Positions 6,121 through 15,434 are shown, counted from the stretch's first letter. The stretch is 25,850 nt of DNA from a virus (IMGVR_UViG_3300034631_000013:1-25850), one strand, 5' to 3'. Translations and numbers: made by a program. Notes: a model not told the origin generated them from the letters alone.

Positions 6121-6555
6121 ATGGCAAAGATTAAATTCGACAAACCTGACCGCTTCGACGCAGTACGTGCCGAGAAGGGTGTCAACCATACAATCTATGG
6201 CGCAAACGGCCATAACTACGGCACGTTCAAGACTTCGCTGATGGATGAAACTACTAAACTGTACCGTTTGGCTTACGAGCGCTTCCAGCGCGAGCATGGC
6301 GACGATCCTGAAGCAACGAGTGAAACAGCAGGTGTCTACTCGTTTGTAATGATCAATTTGCATGACTGGTCAGGTATTACTAGCGGTGGCAAGCCAGTCC
6401 CGTTCAGCAAAGAAGTCGCATATGAGTATCTGAAGGATGGAGTCCTCGAAGATGGCTGGCTCTATGCTGAGCTTCGCGCAAGAAGCATGGACGTGGCCAA
6501 CTACCAAAAGGTCGGCGATCCTCGTGCCACTAAGGATGAAGCGGCGGGAAAATAA
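6121..6555 (+). CDS. Tail assembly chaperone (gpG-like)
   Basis: This 144-aa protein lies between tail-tube and tape-measure genes, where siphoviruses encode the chaperones that coat the tape measure during tail assembly. It begins MAKIKFDKPDRFDAVRAEKGVNHTIYG and ends DEAAGK. The last sense codons form the slippery heptamer G GGA AAA, followed directly by the TAA stop. This is the lambda G/G-T arrangement and is the best evidence for the role. ATG 6121 has a good AAGGAG site. The ORF stays open upstream to 6043, but that would skip the Shine-Dalgarno and the box. Confidence 0.8.
   Translation: MAKIKFDKPDRFDAVRAEKGVNHTIYGANGHNYGTFKTSLMDETTKLYRLAYERFQREHGDDPEATSETAGVYSFVMINLHDWSGITSGGKPVPFSKEVAYEYLKDGVLEDGWLYAELRARSMDVANYQKVGDPRATKDEAAGK
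6546..6552 (+). other. Programmed -1 frameshift site GGGAAAA
   Basis: The heptamer is read G GGA AAA in the gpG-like frame (X XXY YYZ) and is followed at once by the TAA stop. Slipping back one base gives ATA ATC GCC GTC and enters the frame of the next gene at 6552 with no stop in between. Lambda uses GGGAAAG at the same place. Confidence 0.8.
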
Positions 6556-6563
6556 TCGCCGTC

Positions 6564-6899
6564 TTGGACTTTTGGAACAGCATTCCTCCCGAAGTGATTG
6601 CTGATGCCAAGGCGGGCAACCCACACGGGATAAGGGCGATGGCGAAAGCTCCTAAACTTGAACCGCGCTACGATTACTACATGGAGGCTTACAAGGAACT
6701 AGGCACCGAGAGACAGCAGGGTATGTCTCTCGGCCCTATACCAAACAGTGCAATCAGACAGTGGTGCGAGAATGAGGAACTCGACCCACTAGAAACTGAA
6801 GCCTTTCAATACGTCATCCGGACACTCGACAATCATCAGCGTGAGAAAGCCGCTGAGAAGATGGAGAAGGAACACGCTAAGTCGAAGGCCAAGCGATAA
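6564..6899 (+). CDS. Tail assembly chaperone, T part (made by frameshift)
   Basis: This frame has no convincing start of its own: TTG 6564 lacks a ribosome site. It is most likely translated only as an extension of the gpG-like protein after a -1 slip at 6546-6552. The fusion would add 115 residues from 6552, giving about 259 aa. The segment WNSIPPEVIADAKAGNPHGIRAM is followed by MSLGPIPNSAIRQWCENEELDPLETEAFQYVIRTLDN, which has the 'piP.saI..w....gldp.e.e.f..viR.lD' pattern of T-type partners upstream of tape measures. The C-terminus is highly charged (KAAEKMEKEHAKSKAKR). The tape measure starts 50 bases downstream. Confidence 0.75.
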   Translation: MDFWNSIPPEVIADAKAGNPHGIRAMAKAPKLEPRYDYYMEAYKELGTERQQGMSLGPIPNSAIRQWCENEELDPLETEAFQYVIRTLDNHQREKAAEKMEKEHAKSKAKR

Positions 6900-6922
6900 C
6901 GCCCCTGCCTACTCCCCCTGCG

Positions 6923-6928
6923 TAAATA
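6923..6928 (+). promoter_or_regulatory. TAAATA box (tape-measure unit)
   Basis: Copy 6 of 11, in context GCGTAAATACA, 21 bases before ATG 6950. CTACTCCC (6909-6916) and GGGAGTAG (6940-6947) flank it. The second arm contains the tape-measure Shine-Dalgarno, so only read-through RNA, and not RNA started at this box, could hide it. Confidence 0.65.
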
Positions 6929-6949
6929 CAATACACTTTGGGAGTAGAC

Positions 6950-9900
6950 ATGACAGACTTAGCAGCACGTATTGGTATTTCGATTGACAGTGGTGCTGCA
7001 AGGTCTGGTGCCAACTCCGTTATCGCAGAATACAATCGCATTATCAGCGGCGCACGTCCTGTAGCCGCCGCCAATGACAACATTGGCAAATCACTCGACA
7101 ACATTCGAAGGAAGGCCGGCGGCGCAGCTTCCGGCAGTAGCGCGGTTGCTCGTGCGTTCGATGACATTCGGGGCCGTGCAGCAGGTGCTGTTCCAGCCGT
7201 AGGCGGCCTAGTCAACAATCTCACTGCAATGGGACCAATGGCCGCTATCGTCGGCGGAGTTGCCCTAGCACTTGCGGCAGTCGGTACGGCTGCAATCAAG
7301 GCCGCTGCCCAGACACAGAGCTGGCTTGCACAGATCGAGACGATCACCAAGAGCAGCGAGAAGGCAAAGGAAACCTACGCCGCTGCCGTCCAGTTCGCCA
7401 ACACCACCCCATTCGATACCGGTCAATCCGTTCAGGCGTTCGTCAAGCTGCGCCAAATGGGTCTGGCTGCGACTGAGGAACGTCTGAAGTCCTTCGGCAA
7501 CACGGCATCGGCATCTGGGAAGTCGCTCAACCAGATGATCGAAGCCGTTGCCGATGCTGCAACCGGCGAGTTCGAACGCCTCAAGGAGTTCGGCATCAAG
7601 TCGAAGGTTGAAGGCGATAAGGTCCGTATGACGTTCCAGGGTGTCACCACCTCCATTGCCAACAACAGCGTTGCGATCACCAAGTACCTCGAAAGCATCG
7701 GCAACACTGCATACGCCGGGGCAATGGCCAAGCAGATGGCCGGGTTGAACGGCATGTTCGCCAACGTCGCAGACAGCGCCCGTTCCATGCTTTCTGCGAT
7801 CGGCGAGGGTCAGCTAGGCAAGGCCGTGGCCGCGATCGGCAATAGGATTGCGCAGGGCATCAGCGGCATTACGCCGTTCCTGGCCGCAATCGGCAACGCG
7901 GTCGGTGGCATCATCAGCGGTGTAGGTTCAGTCGTAGACGGGCTTGCGCAGGTCTGGATGAGCTTCGGCCAAGGGACGATGGCGCTCAGCATTCTCGACG
8001 GCCTGACCATTGGCTTCAACCTCGTCGCGCAAGGCGCACAGACGTTCGGCAATATCGTAGGCAGCGTGCTTGGGGCCGTGGGTTCGTTCGCATCGCAGGT
8101 CAGTTCGGCAATCGGGCTGTCGTTCGGTGGCGTACTCGACTGGCTAGGTATCAAGTTTGAGACCGGTGGCCGGTCATGGGCAAACAGCATCGTAGGAACG
8201 CTCCGTGCGGCCAAGACCGTTGCAGGCTTGCTCCCTCAGTTGTTCGGCATCGCGATCAACGAAGTGATCCGCATGTTCAGCAACCTGGGCAACATCATGA
8301 AGCGGGTGCTGAGCGGTGAGAGCATTGGCGACATTGCAGCCGGTACGTTCAAGCAAACCATTCGCGGTATCAACGCCGTAGGTCGTATCGCTGCCGCCGT
8401 TCAGGGAGACGTAAAGGGCGCAGAAGCAGCGATCGGTCGCCTGCGCGGACAGACTGTTGCTCCCAAGTGGGATAGCGGCACCGATAGCAAGCCGGACCCA
8501 TCGGGCAAAAAGGACGACAAGAAGGACAAGGGCAAAAGCGAAGCCGAGAAGCTAAAAGAGCGCATCGACGATTTTTGGAAGAAGCTTGAAGGCGACAACA
8601 AGGACGCCGACGCTCTTTGGAAAGCGCTCCAGCAGGCAGCAGCGCAGGGCAAGAACCTAGCCGTCGTCAGCGCAGACGTATCCAAGCAACTTGAGTATCA
8701 GCGCCTCGTAGGCCGCGACATCACGCAGGCTGAACGCCAGCGCATTGAGACCGCGCAGCAGATGGGTCGCACGGCCAAGTTCTTCAGCGACCAGCTCGTC
8801 AAATCCGCCGAGCGCACCATGGACATTTCCCAGCAGGAAGCACTGCTCGCCGTAAGGAAGACGGGCGCATCCGATGCTCAGCTTGCGGTCGAGAAGGCCA
8901 TTCTGGACAACCGGGAAACGGCGCTCAAAGCGGGTGTCGATCTGACCAGCGCAGCATATCGCGCACAGGAAGCGGCACTCCGTACAGACGTAGCGCGGGA
9001 ACAGGCCATCAAGGCTCAGAACGCGGCCCTGGACGAGCAGGCATCCAAGCTAGCTGAGATAACCCGTACAGGGGCCAGCTACGCCCGTGACGCCCTCAGG
9101 GACTACGGGAACGTCGGGCAGCGTCGTGGGGTCGCACAGGGTGAGTATGACGACCGTATGCGGGGTCTAAGGGCCGCCCGCGATAGCACGGGCGCCGACA
9201 AGATCTCGGCTGCACAATTTGAGGCAGGCGCAAAGCGAGCAGGCGAGGAATTGCAGGAACGGTTCCGTGACATCGGGACCGAGTTTGCCAATCGCATGAA
9301 CAAGGTTGCCAACCTCCTTGGCCGGATCGGTTCGGCTATTGGTGGCAGGGTTGGCGAAGCCGTGGACGGCATCGGCAATGTCGCGCGTGGCATCGGTGAT
9401 TTCGGCACAACCAAGGACGGCGTGAGCGCAGAGTTCCAGCAGCTATTTGCAAAAAACTCTGATTTGGTGAAGGGCATTGGCAACGCGGTCGGTGGTGCAG
9501 TCGGCGGGCTTCAGATTAGCGAAAGCATCACCAGCCTTGGCAAGACCCTGGGCATCAAGCTCAACGAAACCGGTTCGAAGATTGGTGGAGCGCTCGGCGG
9601 TATGGTCGGTGGCCCATTGGGTTCGATCATCGGCAGCATCGGCGGCGGGTTGATCGGCAACCTGTTCACCAAGCCAAAATACGGGACCGCGCAGCTTACC
9701 GGCGCAGGCGACCCTACGTTGTCGGGCCGTGGCAAAGGGCAGAAGAAGATTGCCAGCGGCGCAGCCGGTAGCGTTCAGGCAGGCATTGCGAACCTCGCTG
9801 AGCAGCTGGGCGGCCAGGTTGGCAAATACCTCGTTTCCATCGGCACCTACGATGGCAAGTGGCGTGTCAGCACGTCCGGTCAAACCGGCGAAATGTCGTT

Positions 9901-10732
9901 CGGGAAAAAGAACAAGAGCAAATCCACGCTCGTGGACTTCGGTGACGATCAGGCAGCAGCAGTCGCTTTCGCGATCCAAGATGCTATCAAGGACGGCGCG
10001 ATCACCGGCCTGTCGGACTTCGTGCAAAAGGCACTGTCAGGTCTAGGCAGCGATGCAGCGATCCAGTTTGCGCAGGACTGGACCTCCGCAATGGACGATT
10101 TCAAATCGATCACCGATCCCATTGGTTCGGCAATCGATGCGGTGACGAAGCCCCTCGATGCGCTGCGCAAGACCATGACGACCATTGGTGCGTCCTCGAC
10201 CGATCTGGCCAAGCTGGAAGAGTATCGCGGCCTGAAGATGAAGGCTGCGCTTGAGGAGCAGACCAGCGGCTTCCGCGACCTACTGAAGAGCCTAAACGGC
10301 GATGCCGGGGGCGTGACAGCACTTAACCAACTCGACAGCAGCCTGAGTGAGTTTGAGAAATACCGTACCGACATTGCGGCGGGTAAGACTGTCGATCAAT
10401 CCAAGTTCGTTGAACTTGCGGGTAGCATCGCGAACTTGAACGGACAGGTCAACGGCAGCAACACGACCGACTTCCAAAGCATCGTGTCCATGTTGAAGAC
10501 CGCAACCAACGGCGCAGTCGGTTTGGTTGAAGCGAAGTTCAATCCGGCTCAAGCGGCACAGGCTCAGATTGATGCAATGAAGGACGCCAGCAACGCGGCA
10601 TTGGCGAATAGTGACAAGACCAACGACTACCTGAGCCAAATCCTTATCACGCTACAGAACAACAACGTCATCGACTACTCGACAAGAGGTAACATTAAGG
10701 CGATCAACGGCGGTATGGTCAATGCCTACTAA
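6950..10732 (+). CDS. Tail tape measure protein
   Basis: This is the longest gene, 1260 aa. Residues about 130-250 hold the conserved tape-measure segment (QSWLAQIETITKSSEKAKETYAAAVQFANTTPFDTGQ, then LKEFGIKSKVEGDKVRMTFQGVT). Hydrophobic Gly/Ala stretches appear at about 85-120 and 280-400, alanine- and charge-rich coiled coils at about 510-770, and glycine-rich repeats (GGALGGMVGGPLGSIIGSIGGG) near 870-905. It sets tail length; at roughly 0.15 nm per residue the tail would be near 190 nm. I chose ATG 6950 because GGGAG lies five bases upstream; an in-frame TTG at 6938 has no such support. Base composition rises toward higher GC after about 7300, leaving the first 120 codons more like the head genes. 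Confidence 0.9.
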   Translation: MTDLAARIGISIDSGAARSGANSVIAEYNRIISGARPVAAANDNIGKSLDNIRRKAGGAASGSSAVARAFDDIRGRAAGAVPAVGGLVNNLTAMGPMAAIVGGVALALAAVGTAAIKAAAQTQSWLAQIETITKSSEKAKETYAAAVQFANTTPFDTGQSVQAFVKLRQMGLAATEERLKSFGNTASASGKSLNQMIEAVADAATGEFERLKEFGIKSKVEGDKVRMTFQGVTTSIANNSVAITKYLESIGNTAYAGAMAKQMAGLNGMFANVADSARSMLSAIGEGQLGKAVAAIGNRIAQGISGITPFLAAIGNAVGGIISGVGSVVDGLAQVWMSFGQGTMALSILDGLTIGFNLVAQGAQTFGNIVGSVLGAVGSFASQVSSAIGLSFGGVLDWLGIKFETGGRSWANSIVGTLRAAKTVAGLLPQLFGIAINEVIRMFSNLGNIMKRVLSGESIGDIAAGTFKQTIRGINAVGRIAAAVQGDVKGAEAAIGRLRGQTVAPKWDSGTDSKPDPSGKKDDKKDKGKSEAEKLKERIDDFWKKLEGDNKDADALWKALQQAAAQGKNLAVVSADVSKQLEYQRLVGRDITQAERQRIETAQQMGRTAKFFSDQLVKSAERTMDISQQEALLAVRKTGASDAQLAVEKAILDNRETALKAGVDLTSAAYRAQEAALRTDVAREQAIKAQNAALDEQASKLAEITRTGASYARDALRDYGNVGQRRGVAQGEYDDRMRGLRAARDSTGADKISAAQFEAGAKRAGEELQERFRDIGTEFANRMNKVANLLGRIGSAIGGRVGEAVDGIGNVARGIGDFGTTKDGVSAEFQQLFAKNSDLVKGIGNAVGGAVGGLQISESITSLGKTLGIKLNETGSKIGGALGGMVGGPLGSIIGSIGGGLIGNLFTKPKYGTAQLTGAGDPTLSGRGKGQKKIASGAAGSVQAGIANLAEQLGGQVGKYLVSIGTYDGKWRVSTSGQTGEMSFGKKNKSKSTLVDFGDDQAAAVAFAIQDAIKDGAITGLSDFVQKALSGLGSDAAIQFAQDWTSAMDDFKSITDPIGSAIDAVTKPLDALRKTMTTIGASSTDLAKLEEYRGLKMKAALEEQTSGFRDLLKSLNGDAGGVTALNQLDSSLSEFEKYRTDIAAGKTVDQSKFVELAGSIANLNGQVNGSNTTDFQSIVSMLKTATNGAVGLVEAKFNPAQAAQAQIDAMKDASNAALANSDKTNDYLSQILITLQNNNVIDYSTRGNIKAINGGMVNAY

Positions 10733-10742
10733 GGAGAAAGCG

Positions 10743-10748
10743 TAAATA
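10743..10748 (+). promoter_or_regulatory. TAAATA box 5 bases before an ATG
   Basis: Copy 7 of 11, in context GCGTAAATAGGTCT before ATG 10754. A T4-type start would fall on or beside the ATG, giving a leaderless message. An AGGAG lies 17 bases before the ATG, upstream of the box and too far for normal use. Confidence 0.65.
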
Positions 10749-10753
10749 GGTCT

Positions 10754-11110
10754 ATGAATGAGATTGACGCACAGAGGGTAGCTTTCGTCCAGCAAGCGCA
10801 CCGCTACACGGAAGCTAAGGACGTAACTGTTCTGGCTAGGAACCCGGACGCGGTTCTAGTCCGCATGGACACCAACCTTTCCTACGACGCGGCGGTAATC
10901 CGTGCGTCAGACGAACTGGAGGCTAACAACAGCGTAAGGGTCTTCGATGTAGAAGTTCATGCGCTCATGTACTTCGATGATTTCGTCGGTGGTCCTCCTG
11001 CGTTCAGTTTCACGAGCAAGGACCACAAGGTTTTCGATCGGACGATGAAGGTGGTTGCCTTCGCCTGTGATAGCAACACTGGTACTACTAATCTGAGGCT
11101 TCGCGGCTAA
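10754..11110 (+). CDS. Minor tail protein, hypothetical
   Basis: This 118-aa protein directly follows the tape measure and precedes the tail-tip genes, so a small distal-tail role is likely. It has an N-terminal helix (EIDAQRVAFVQQAHRYTEAKDVTVLARNPDAVLVRMD) followed by strands (SVRVFDVEVHALMYFDDFVGGPPAFSFTS, MKVVAFACDSNTG). I do not recognise a family. No Shine-Dalgarno lies within the usual distance of the ATG; the box at 10743 ends five bases before it. The stop overlaps the next start (TAATG). Confidence 0.65.
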   Translation: MNEIDAQRVAFVQQAHRYTEAKDVTVLARNPDAVLVRMDTNLSYDAAVIRASDELEANNSVRVFDVEVHALMYFDDFVGGPPAFSFTSKDHKVFDRTMKVVAFACDSNTGTTNLRLRG

Positions 11111-11868
11111 TGGCAGTAGTGTTTTGCGCCCCGAACGATCTCGTCGCCTATGCTACGCCTTCGCAGACAACCGCTCCCTTTACGAACATGCTTCGCGATG
11201 AACCTGCGAGAGTTTGGCGCAGTCCTGGAACGACTGCCTATCTGACCATGCAGGTTACCGGCACTTGGGACACTTTCGCACTTGTGGATAACAATCTCCC
11301 TGCGAGTGCGACCATCCGCCTACGCGCCGGTCCTAGCGTCCAATCGGTCGATGGCTCAACTGCCCCAGTGGACGTAACGTTCCCGGCATGGACAGGCACT
11401 GCGCCACTGAACCGCGCAACCTCGTTCAATCTGCTGAACGCTCCCGTGAGCCATCCCTACGTGCGCCTCGACATCAGTAGCTCAGGCAATCCCGATGGCT
11501 TCATTCAGGCATCCCGGCTAGTCATCGGAAAGCGGGTAGAAACCTCAGGCGTCAATATTGGTGCAGAGCGTCAGCACACTGATGGAAGTATAGTAAGCGA
11601 AGGAGCCGGCTATACCACAATCCAAGAGTACCGCCGCCGCCTGCAATGGAAAGTGAACATTGGTCCTATCACTGCCACGGCCTACTACAATGATTGGGAC
11701 AGGTTCCTTTATCGAGTAGGCAAGAGCCGAGGTTTCCTATTCGTTGAAGATACGACCGCGCCATACGTCCAGAGTGAAACTGCCTTTGTGCGTTGTCAGG
11801 CAGAAGCCAAGAGCGTCAACGTATCAAGCGACTATGCAAAATTGGAAATGAGCCTCCTCCAAGTCTGA
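11110..11868 (+). CDS. Distal tail-like protein, beta-rich
   Basis: This 252-aa protein is coupled to the previous gene by TAATG. The N-terminal half has the pattern of phage tail proteins with a discoidin-like fold: RDEPARVWRSPGTTAYLTMQVTGTWDTFALVDNNLPASATIRLRAG, then SHPYVRLDISSSGNPDGFIQASRLVIGK. The C-terminal part (TIQEYRRRLQWKVNIGPITATAYYNDWDRFLYRVGKSRGFLFVED) resembles proteins encoded just before the central tip protein in many alphaproteobacterial and Burkholderia phages. A distal-tail or baseplate-hub role is inferred from this and the position. No catalytic motif is visible. Confidence 0.65.
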   Translation: MAVVFCAPNDLVAYATPSQTTAPFTNMLRDEPARVWRSPGTTAYLTMQVTGTWDTFALVDNNLPASATIRLRAGPSVQSVDGSTAPVDVTFPAWTGTAPLNRATSFNLLNAPVSHPYVRLDISSSGNPDGFIQASRLVIGKRVETSGVNIGAERQHTDGSIVSEGAGYTTIQEYRRRLQWKVNIGPITATAYYNDWDRFLYRVGKSRGFLFVEDTTAPYVQSETAFVRCQAEAKSVNVSSDYAKLEMSLLQV

Positions 11869-11882
11869 TTTTGCGATCCGCT

Positions 11883-11888
11883 TAAATA
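11883..11888 (+). promoter_or_regulatory. TAAATA box 4 bases before an ATG
   Basis: Copy 8 of 11, in context GCTTAAATAACGG before ATG 11893. ATCCG (11876-11880) and CGGAT (11890-11894) flank it, with the A and T of the start codon in the second arm. No Shine-Dalgarno is visible upstream, making this the clearest leaderless candidate. Confidence 0.7.
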
Positions 11889-11892
11889 ACGG

Positions 11893-14800
11893 ATGGCAAG
11901 TCTTAATATCCTTTTCGAAGTCCGCCCGTATATGCCGGGTGCCGGTCGATCCACAATCCGTCTCGCGAGTTCATCGGCAGATGCTACCGGAACCCAACTA
12001 GATGGATTGCAGTGGGAGCCGCTGATCGTAAGCGGCCCCGAATACTCATTCAAATATACAAGCGACCAGAACGGCCAGTTGGTTGAAGGCTCTGCCGATC
12101 TAGGCACGATCCAGTTCCGCATGGGCGACTTCTACGACAACGAGATTTGCACAACTTACGACTGGAACAACGCATCGTGTCGTGTCTGGGTTGGCGAACT
12201 AGGATCACCCTTTGCCTCTTACCGCAAACTCTTCGAAGCCACTACAAGCGGTATTCAGCGCGAAGGCGTAACCGCTACTGTTGCTCTTCGCTCCTTAACC
12301 GGACGACTGAACCGTCCCCTCCTTAGTGCAGTGTACGCAGGAACCGGAGGCGCAGAAGGTCCAGTAGGCATGAAGGGTGCGGTAAAGCCGATCACCATCG
12401 GCCACTGCCTCAGTGTCGAACCCGTCATCGTAGACGCCGCGAAGTGGATTTATCAGGTCCACGGCTACGGACCGGTTCAAGACATCGCAGCCGTCTATGA
12501 CTTTGCGCAGGCGTTGGCCGCACCTATCGCAAGTGTGGGAACCTACAACGAACTTGCTGCCCTTACCCTCAAGCCGGGTAAATGGGCAAAGTGCAATGCG
12601 CTCGGCATGTTCAGGCTTGGTGGAGCGTCCGACAAGAAGATCACCGCCGACGTGCAGGGAGGTATATTCTACGGCCAGTACCCCGACACAGTCGCAGACA
12701 TTCTTCCGGCCCTCCTGCGCAAAGCTGATTTCAGTGCTTCAGAAATTGGGTCGTTCGCCGCGCTAGCGAACAAGGGTTGGTCATTCTACTCGAAAGAACC
12801 CGTCGATGTAGGAACCGTCTGCCGCAAGGCCGTTCTGGATGCCGGTGGCTATCTAATTTCAGATAATCAAGGCGTCTGGCAGGTTGGCAACGCATTCGCG
12901 CCTAAGGCTGCAAAGCCCTTGCTCGCAGACGGGTCCGCAGAACCCTCTGTAGGGGCAATCCTCGAACGCAACGTCGCTGATCCCCTATGGCAAGTCGAGG
13001 TCGGCTATAACCCTTGCTGGGGCGTACACAGCGCCTCTGACATCAGTCCCAAGCTGCTGGAACTCGCCGGGTCGATCGCAGAGCAGGACGCCGCGTTAGA
13101 GCTGGTTAGGGAAACCGCAGATTTGGCCAAGGCCACAGCGGAAGCCGCGGAAATCGAAATCGACAACATGGGTGCCGACGGCATGCTCGATCGCAGCGAG
13201 AAAATCGACAATCAGCGATTGCTTGAGGAGGCTGCCGCCGAGCGCAGCGCCATCGCGAGCAAGATTGGTATCTACAACGCCGCGACCGAATGGAACGCCT
13301 ATGTCGCAGCCCATGAGGCTCTGAAGGCCTACCTAGCCCCGCTCCTGGCCGACATCACTGTCAACAGCCCGATCGATCGCGCGGCGTTCAAGGGCCGTTG
13401 GGCAACGTACCGGGAAAAGCACCAGGCCGTATGGAACGCCATGGCCGGGGACGCCCGCACGGTATCGACCTGGGCAGGCACGTCAGGAGCGGGAAAGCCG
13501 CAGGACAACGCGACGGTAGGCGCGAAGGCTGGCCTGAATCTCCTCGACCAAAACGGTGCAGCAATCGTGACGTTGGAGGACGGCGCGACCAAGGGTGCAC
13601 CAGTCGGAACGGATGTCGGCGGAAAACCCGTTATTGATGTCATATCCGATTTGGGAAAGATCGCCCCTATCGAGGTAGCGCAGGTGGAAGCGGGTCGCGC
13701 AATCCTCAATGCGCAGCTTTTGGCGGAACAGCGCCGCCAACGATACGAAGACATCACACACGTCAGCGGTCTACCGCTCGGTCCTGTCGTAGCTCGTATC
13801 GATCAAGAACGGGTGCAGGGCGACAAGGCAATAACCGATACCGTCTCGTTGATCGGGCAGAAGCGGGCAGACGGGCAAGCCTTCATCCTCAACGGTTCCA
13901 CGGTCGAGATCGAACCCGGCAAGTCACTGGTTTCGCGGCTGTCGGAATTAAGCAGCCTGACGACAGCGGACGTAAGCAGCGCTGTTTCAGCCCGCATATC
14001 GTCATACGACGAAGTTCTGACTTCGCGTACCGGTGCTATTGCCCGTCAGGTAGATGGTTTAGAGGCAAAAATAAACGCCCCCGGCGGCCCCATCGCGGCT
14101 GCAATCAACAGCTATGACCGTACAACCGTTGATCCAGCTGACCCGACTACCAAGACGGTAGCGGAATCGGTTCGCACTCTGCGATCCACGGTCGGTGGCC
14201 AATCCAGTGAAATTGCGTTCATCCTTCGCGCACTGAACGGCAACGAAGCTACCGCCCAACTTGTCCTGACTGCGAACGGGAAAGTGTCGGGTCTGCGTTT
14301 GCAGGGAAGCACCCGCAGCATCGCGTTCGATGTAAAGAAATTCAGCATCGAAGACCCGGACACCGGAAAATCCTACTTCGTCGCCGACGCCAACGATGGC
14401 GGCAAGGTGAAGATGTATGACGTTGAGGTTGACCGGATCAAAGCTGGTTCGGTGGATAGCCCGAGCCTTGCAATCGCCGCTACCTCACGCAGCAGCTTCG
14501 CGACACTATCGAGTGACGTGGCGTGTCCTTACAATACGACCGCCGATGTCATCTCGTTCGTATTCGACAAGGTTGACGCCGATAGCGTCCTAAAGGTCCA
14601 GATGTTCGCGCAGGCGGACCATGCCGACGATCTTATCTTTACGGGCGAAATCGTGGTGGATGGCAACGTAGCCCAGACCGCGCGAGTTCGAATGCCGTTC
14701 GACAACAGTAATTCTCGTGGCTCTGTCCCGATCACCCCATTTGCGTTCGTGTCTGGCATCGCGCCGGGAAGCCATACCGTCACGTTCCGCTTGCGCAGTC

Positions 14801-14946
14801 TCGATACGGAAGGACCGACATACGTTCGCGCGGGATCGACGCTGGAGGTCACGGAACTACGTCGTGCGGCGGCGGCAGTCGTCCAAACCAACACGGTTGT
14901 TAACGGCAGCGGTGGCGGTGGCGGTGGTGGCGAGGTGCTGGAGTAA
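11893..14946 (+). CDS. Central tail tip / host specificity protein, gpJ-like C-terminus
   Basis: This 1017-aa protein is the main tip protein. Residues about 1-370 form a beta-rich hub region (YMPGAGRSTIRLASSS, GSADLGTIQFRMGDFYDNEICTTYDW, TVALRSLTGRLNRPL). Residues about 385-500 are a helical region with DNMGADGMLDRSEKI and WNAYVAAHEALKAYLAPLLAD, the 'D.vLs..EK....y.....aY.aa..aL..YL' pattern common in gpJ-type proteins. A long coiled region follows. Near 810-855, VSGLRLQGSTRSIAFDVKKFSIEDPDTGKSYFVADANDGGKVKMYDVEVDRIKAGSV is a DUF1983-like tip segment. It ends in a Gly-rich tail before EVLE. No Shine-Dalgarno precedes the ATG; the TAAATA box ends four bases before it. Confidence 0.8.
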   Translation: MASLNILFEVRPYMPGAGRSTIRLASSSADATGTQLDGLQWEPLIVSGPEYSFKYTSDQNGQLVEGSADLGTIQFRMGDFYDNEICTTYDWNNASCRVWVGELGSPFASYRKLFEATTSGIQREGVTATVALRSLTGRLNRPLLSAVYAGTGGAEGPVGMKGAVKPITIGHCLSVEPVIVDAAKWIYQVHGYGPVQDIAAVYDFAQALAAPIASVGTYNELAALTLKPGKWAKCNALGMFRLGGASDKKITADVQGGIFYGQYPDTVADILPALLRKADFSASEIGSFAALANKGWSFYSKEPVDVGTVCRKAVLDAGGYLISDNQGVWQVGNAFAPKAAKPLLADGSAEPSVGAILERNVADPLWQVEVGYNPCWGVHSASDISPKLLELAGSIAEQDAALELVRETADLAKATAEAAEIEIDNMGADGMLDRSEKIDNQRLLEEAAAERSAIASKIGIYNAATEWNAYVAAHEALKAYLAPLLADITVNSPIDRAAFKGRWATYREKHQAVWNAMAGDARTVSTWAGTSGAGKPQDNATVGAKAGLNLLDQNGAAIVTLEDGATKGAPVGTDVGGKPVIDVISDLGKIAPIEVAQVEAGRAILNAQLLAEQRRQRYEDITHVSGLPLGPVVARIDQERVQGDKAITDTVSLIGQKRADGQAFILNGSTVEIEPGKSLVSRLSELSSLTTADVSSAVSARISSYDEVLTSRTGAIARQVDGLEAKINAPGGPIAAAINSYDRTTVDPADPTTKTVAESVRTLRSTVGGQSSEIAFILRALNGNEATAQLVLTANGKVSGLRLQGSTRSIAFDVKKFSIEDPDTGKSYFVADANDGGKVKMYDVEVDRIKAGSVDSPSLAIAATSRSSFATLSSDVACPYNTTADVISFVFDKVDADSVLKVQMFAQADHADDLIFTGEIVVDGNVAQTARVRMPFDNSNSRGSVPITPFAFVSGIAPGSHTVTFRLRSLDTEGPTYVRAGSTLEVTELRRAAAAVVQTNTVVNGSGGGGGGGEVLE

Positions 14947-14949
14947 ATA
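14944..14949 (+). promoter_or_regulatory. TAAATA box 5 bases before an ATG
   Basis: Copy 9 of 11; its TAA is also the stop codon of the tip protein. It is followed by CCGTC and ATG 14955. A GGAG directly before the box (14940-14943) is 11 bases from the ATG, so a weak normal ribosome site cannot be excluded. Confidence 0.55.
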
Positions 14950-14954
14950 CCGTC

Positions 14955-15434
14955 ATGCCGACACCTACAATCGAAGAACTGCTGACAAAGAATGGCGACC
15001 TGTTTGCTGCGATGGAGCGCGAGCAGCTTGGCTGGTCCATGATCCTGTCAGGAACAGCGAACGACCCGAACAGCTATGACGAAGCGGGCGGCAAGACTGG
15101 TCCGTTGGGCTATTATCCGCTGACAGATGCGAATGGCGCGATCCATTATCGACCGTGCATCGCCCGCATTCGCGCTATGGCCGAAACGCCTTCGACTGCG
15201 GTTTCCGAAGCGGTTCAAACGCTTGCGAACGCGCGCCTTGAACGAACATCGCTGGTCAACGGTAGCGCGACCATGACCCTTACCGGCAACGGCGCAACGA
15301 CCATCCAGCTTGGTGGGGACATGACCTATACTGGTCGCCTCGATGTTACGGAAAACGGCTTGGCGATCCACGCCGGGGTCATCTCCGTCAGCGACACGAA
15401 CGGCATCATGCGCGTCAGGATCGGGCGACGGTAA
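14955..15434 (+). CDS. Tail tip accessory protein, hypothetical
   Basis: This 159-aa protein follows the tip protein. The N-terminal third is helical (TIEELLTKNGDLFAAMEREQLGWSMILS). The rest is strand-rich with regular Thr/Gly repeats (GSATMTLTGNGATTIQLGGDMTYTGRLDVTENGLAIHAGVISVSD) that look like a short beta-helix or fibre shaft. I do not recognise a family. It is coupled to the next gene by TAATG (15432-15436). The position and beta repeats suggest a virion tip or fibre-base protein. Confidence 0.6.
   Translation: MPTPTIEELLTKNGDLFAAMEREQLGWSMILSGTANDPNSYDEAGGKTGPLGYYPLTDANGAIHYRPCIARIRAMAETPSTAVSEAVQTLANARLERTSLVNGSATMTLTGNGATTIQLGGDMTYTGRLDVTENGLAIHAGVISVSDTNGIMRVRIGRR

Noticed and set aside
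9443-10027. 194-aa open frame on the minus strand within the tape-measure gene
   Set aside because: It is a shadow of the tape-measure reading frame, has no ribosome site and its sequence shows no domain pattern.
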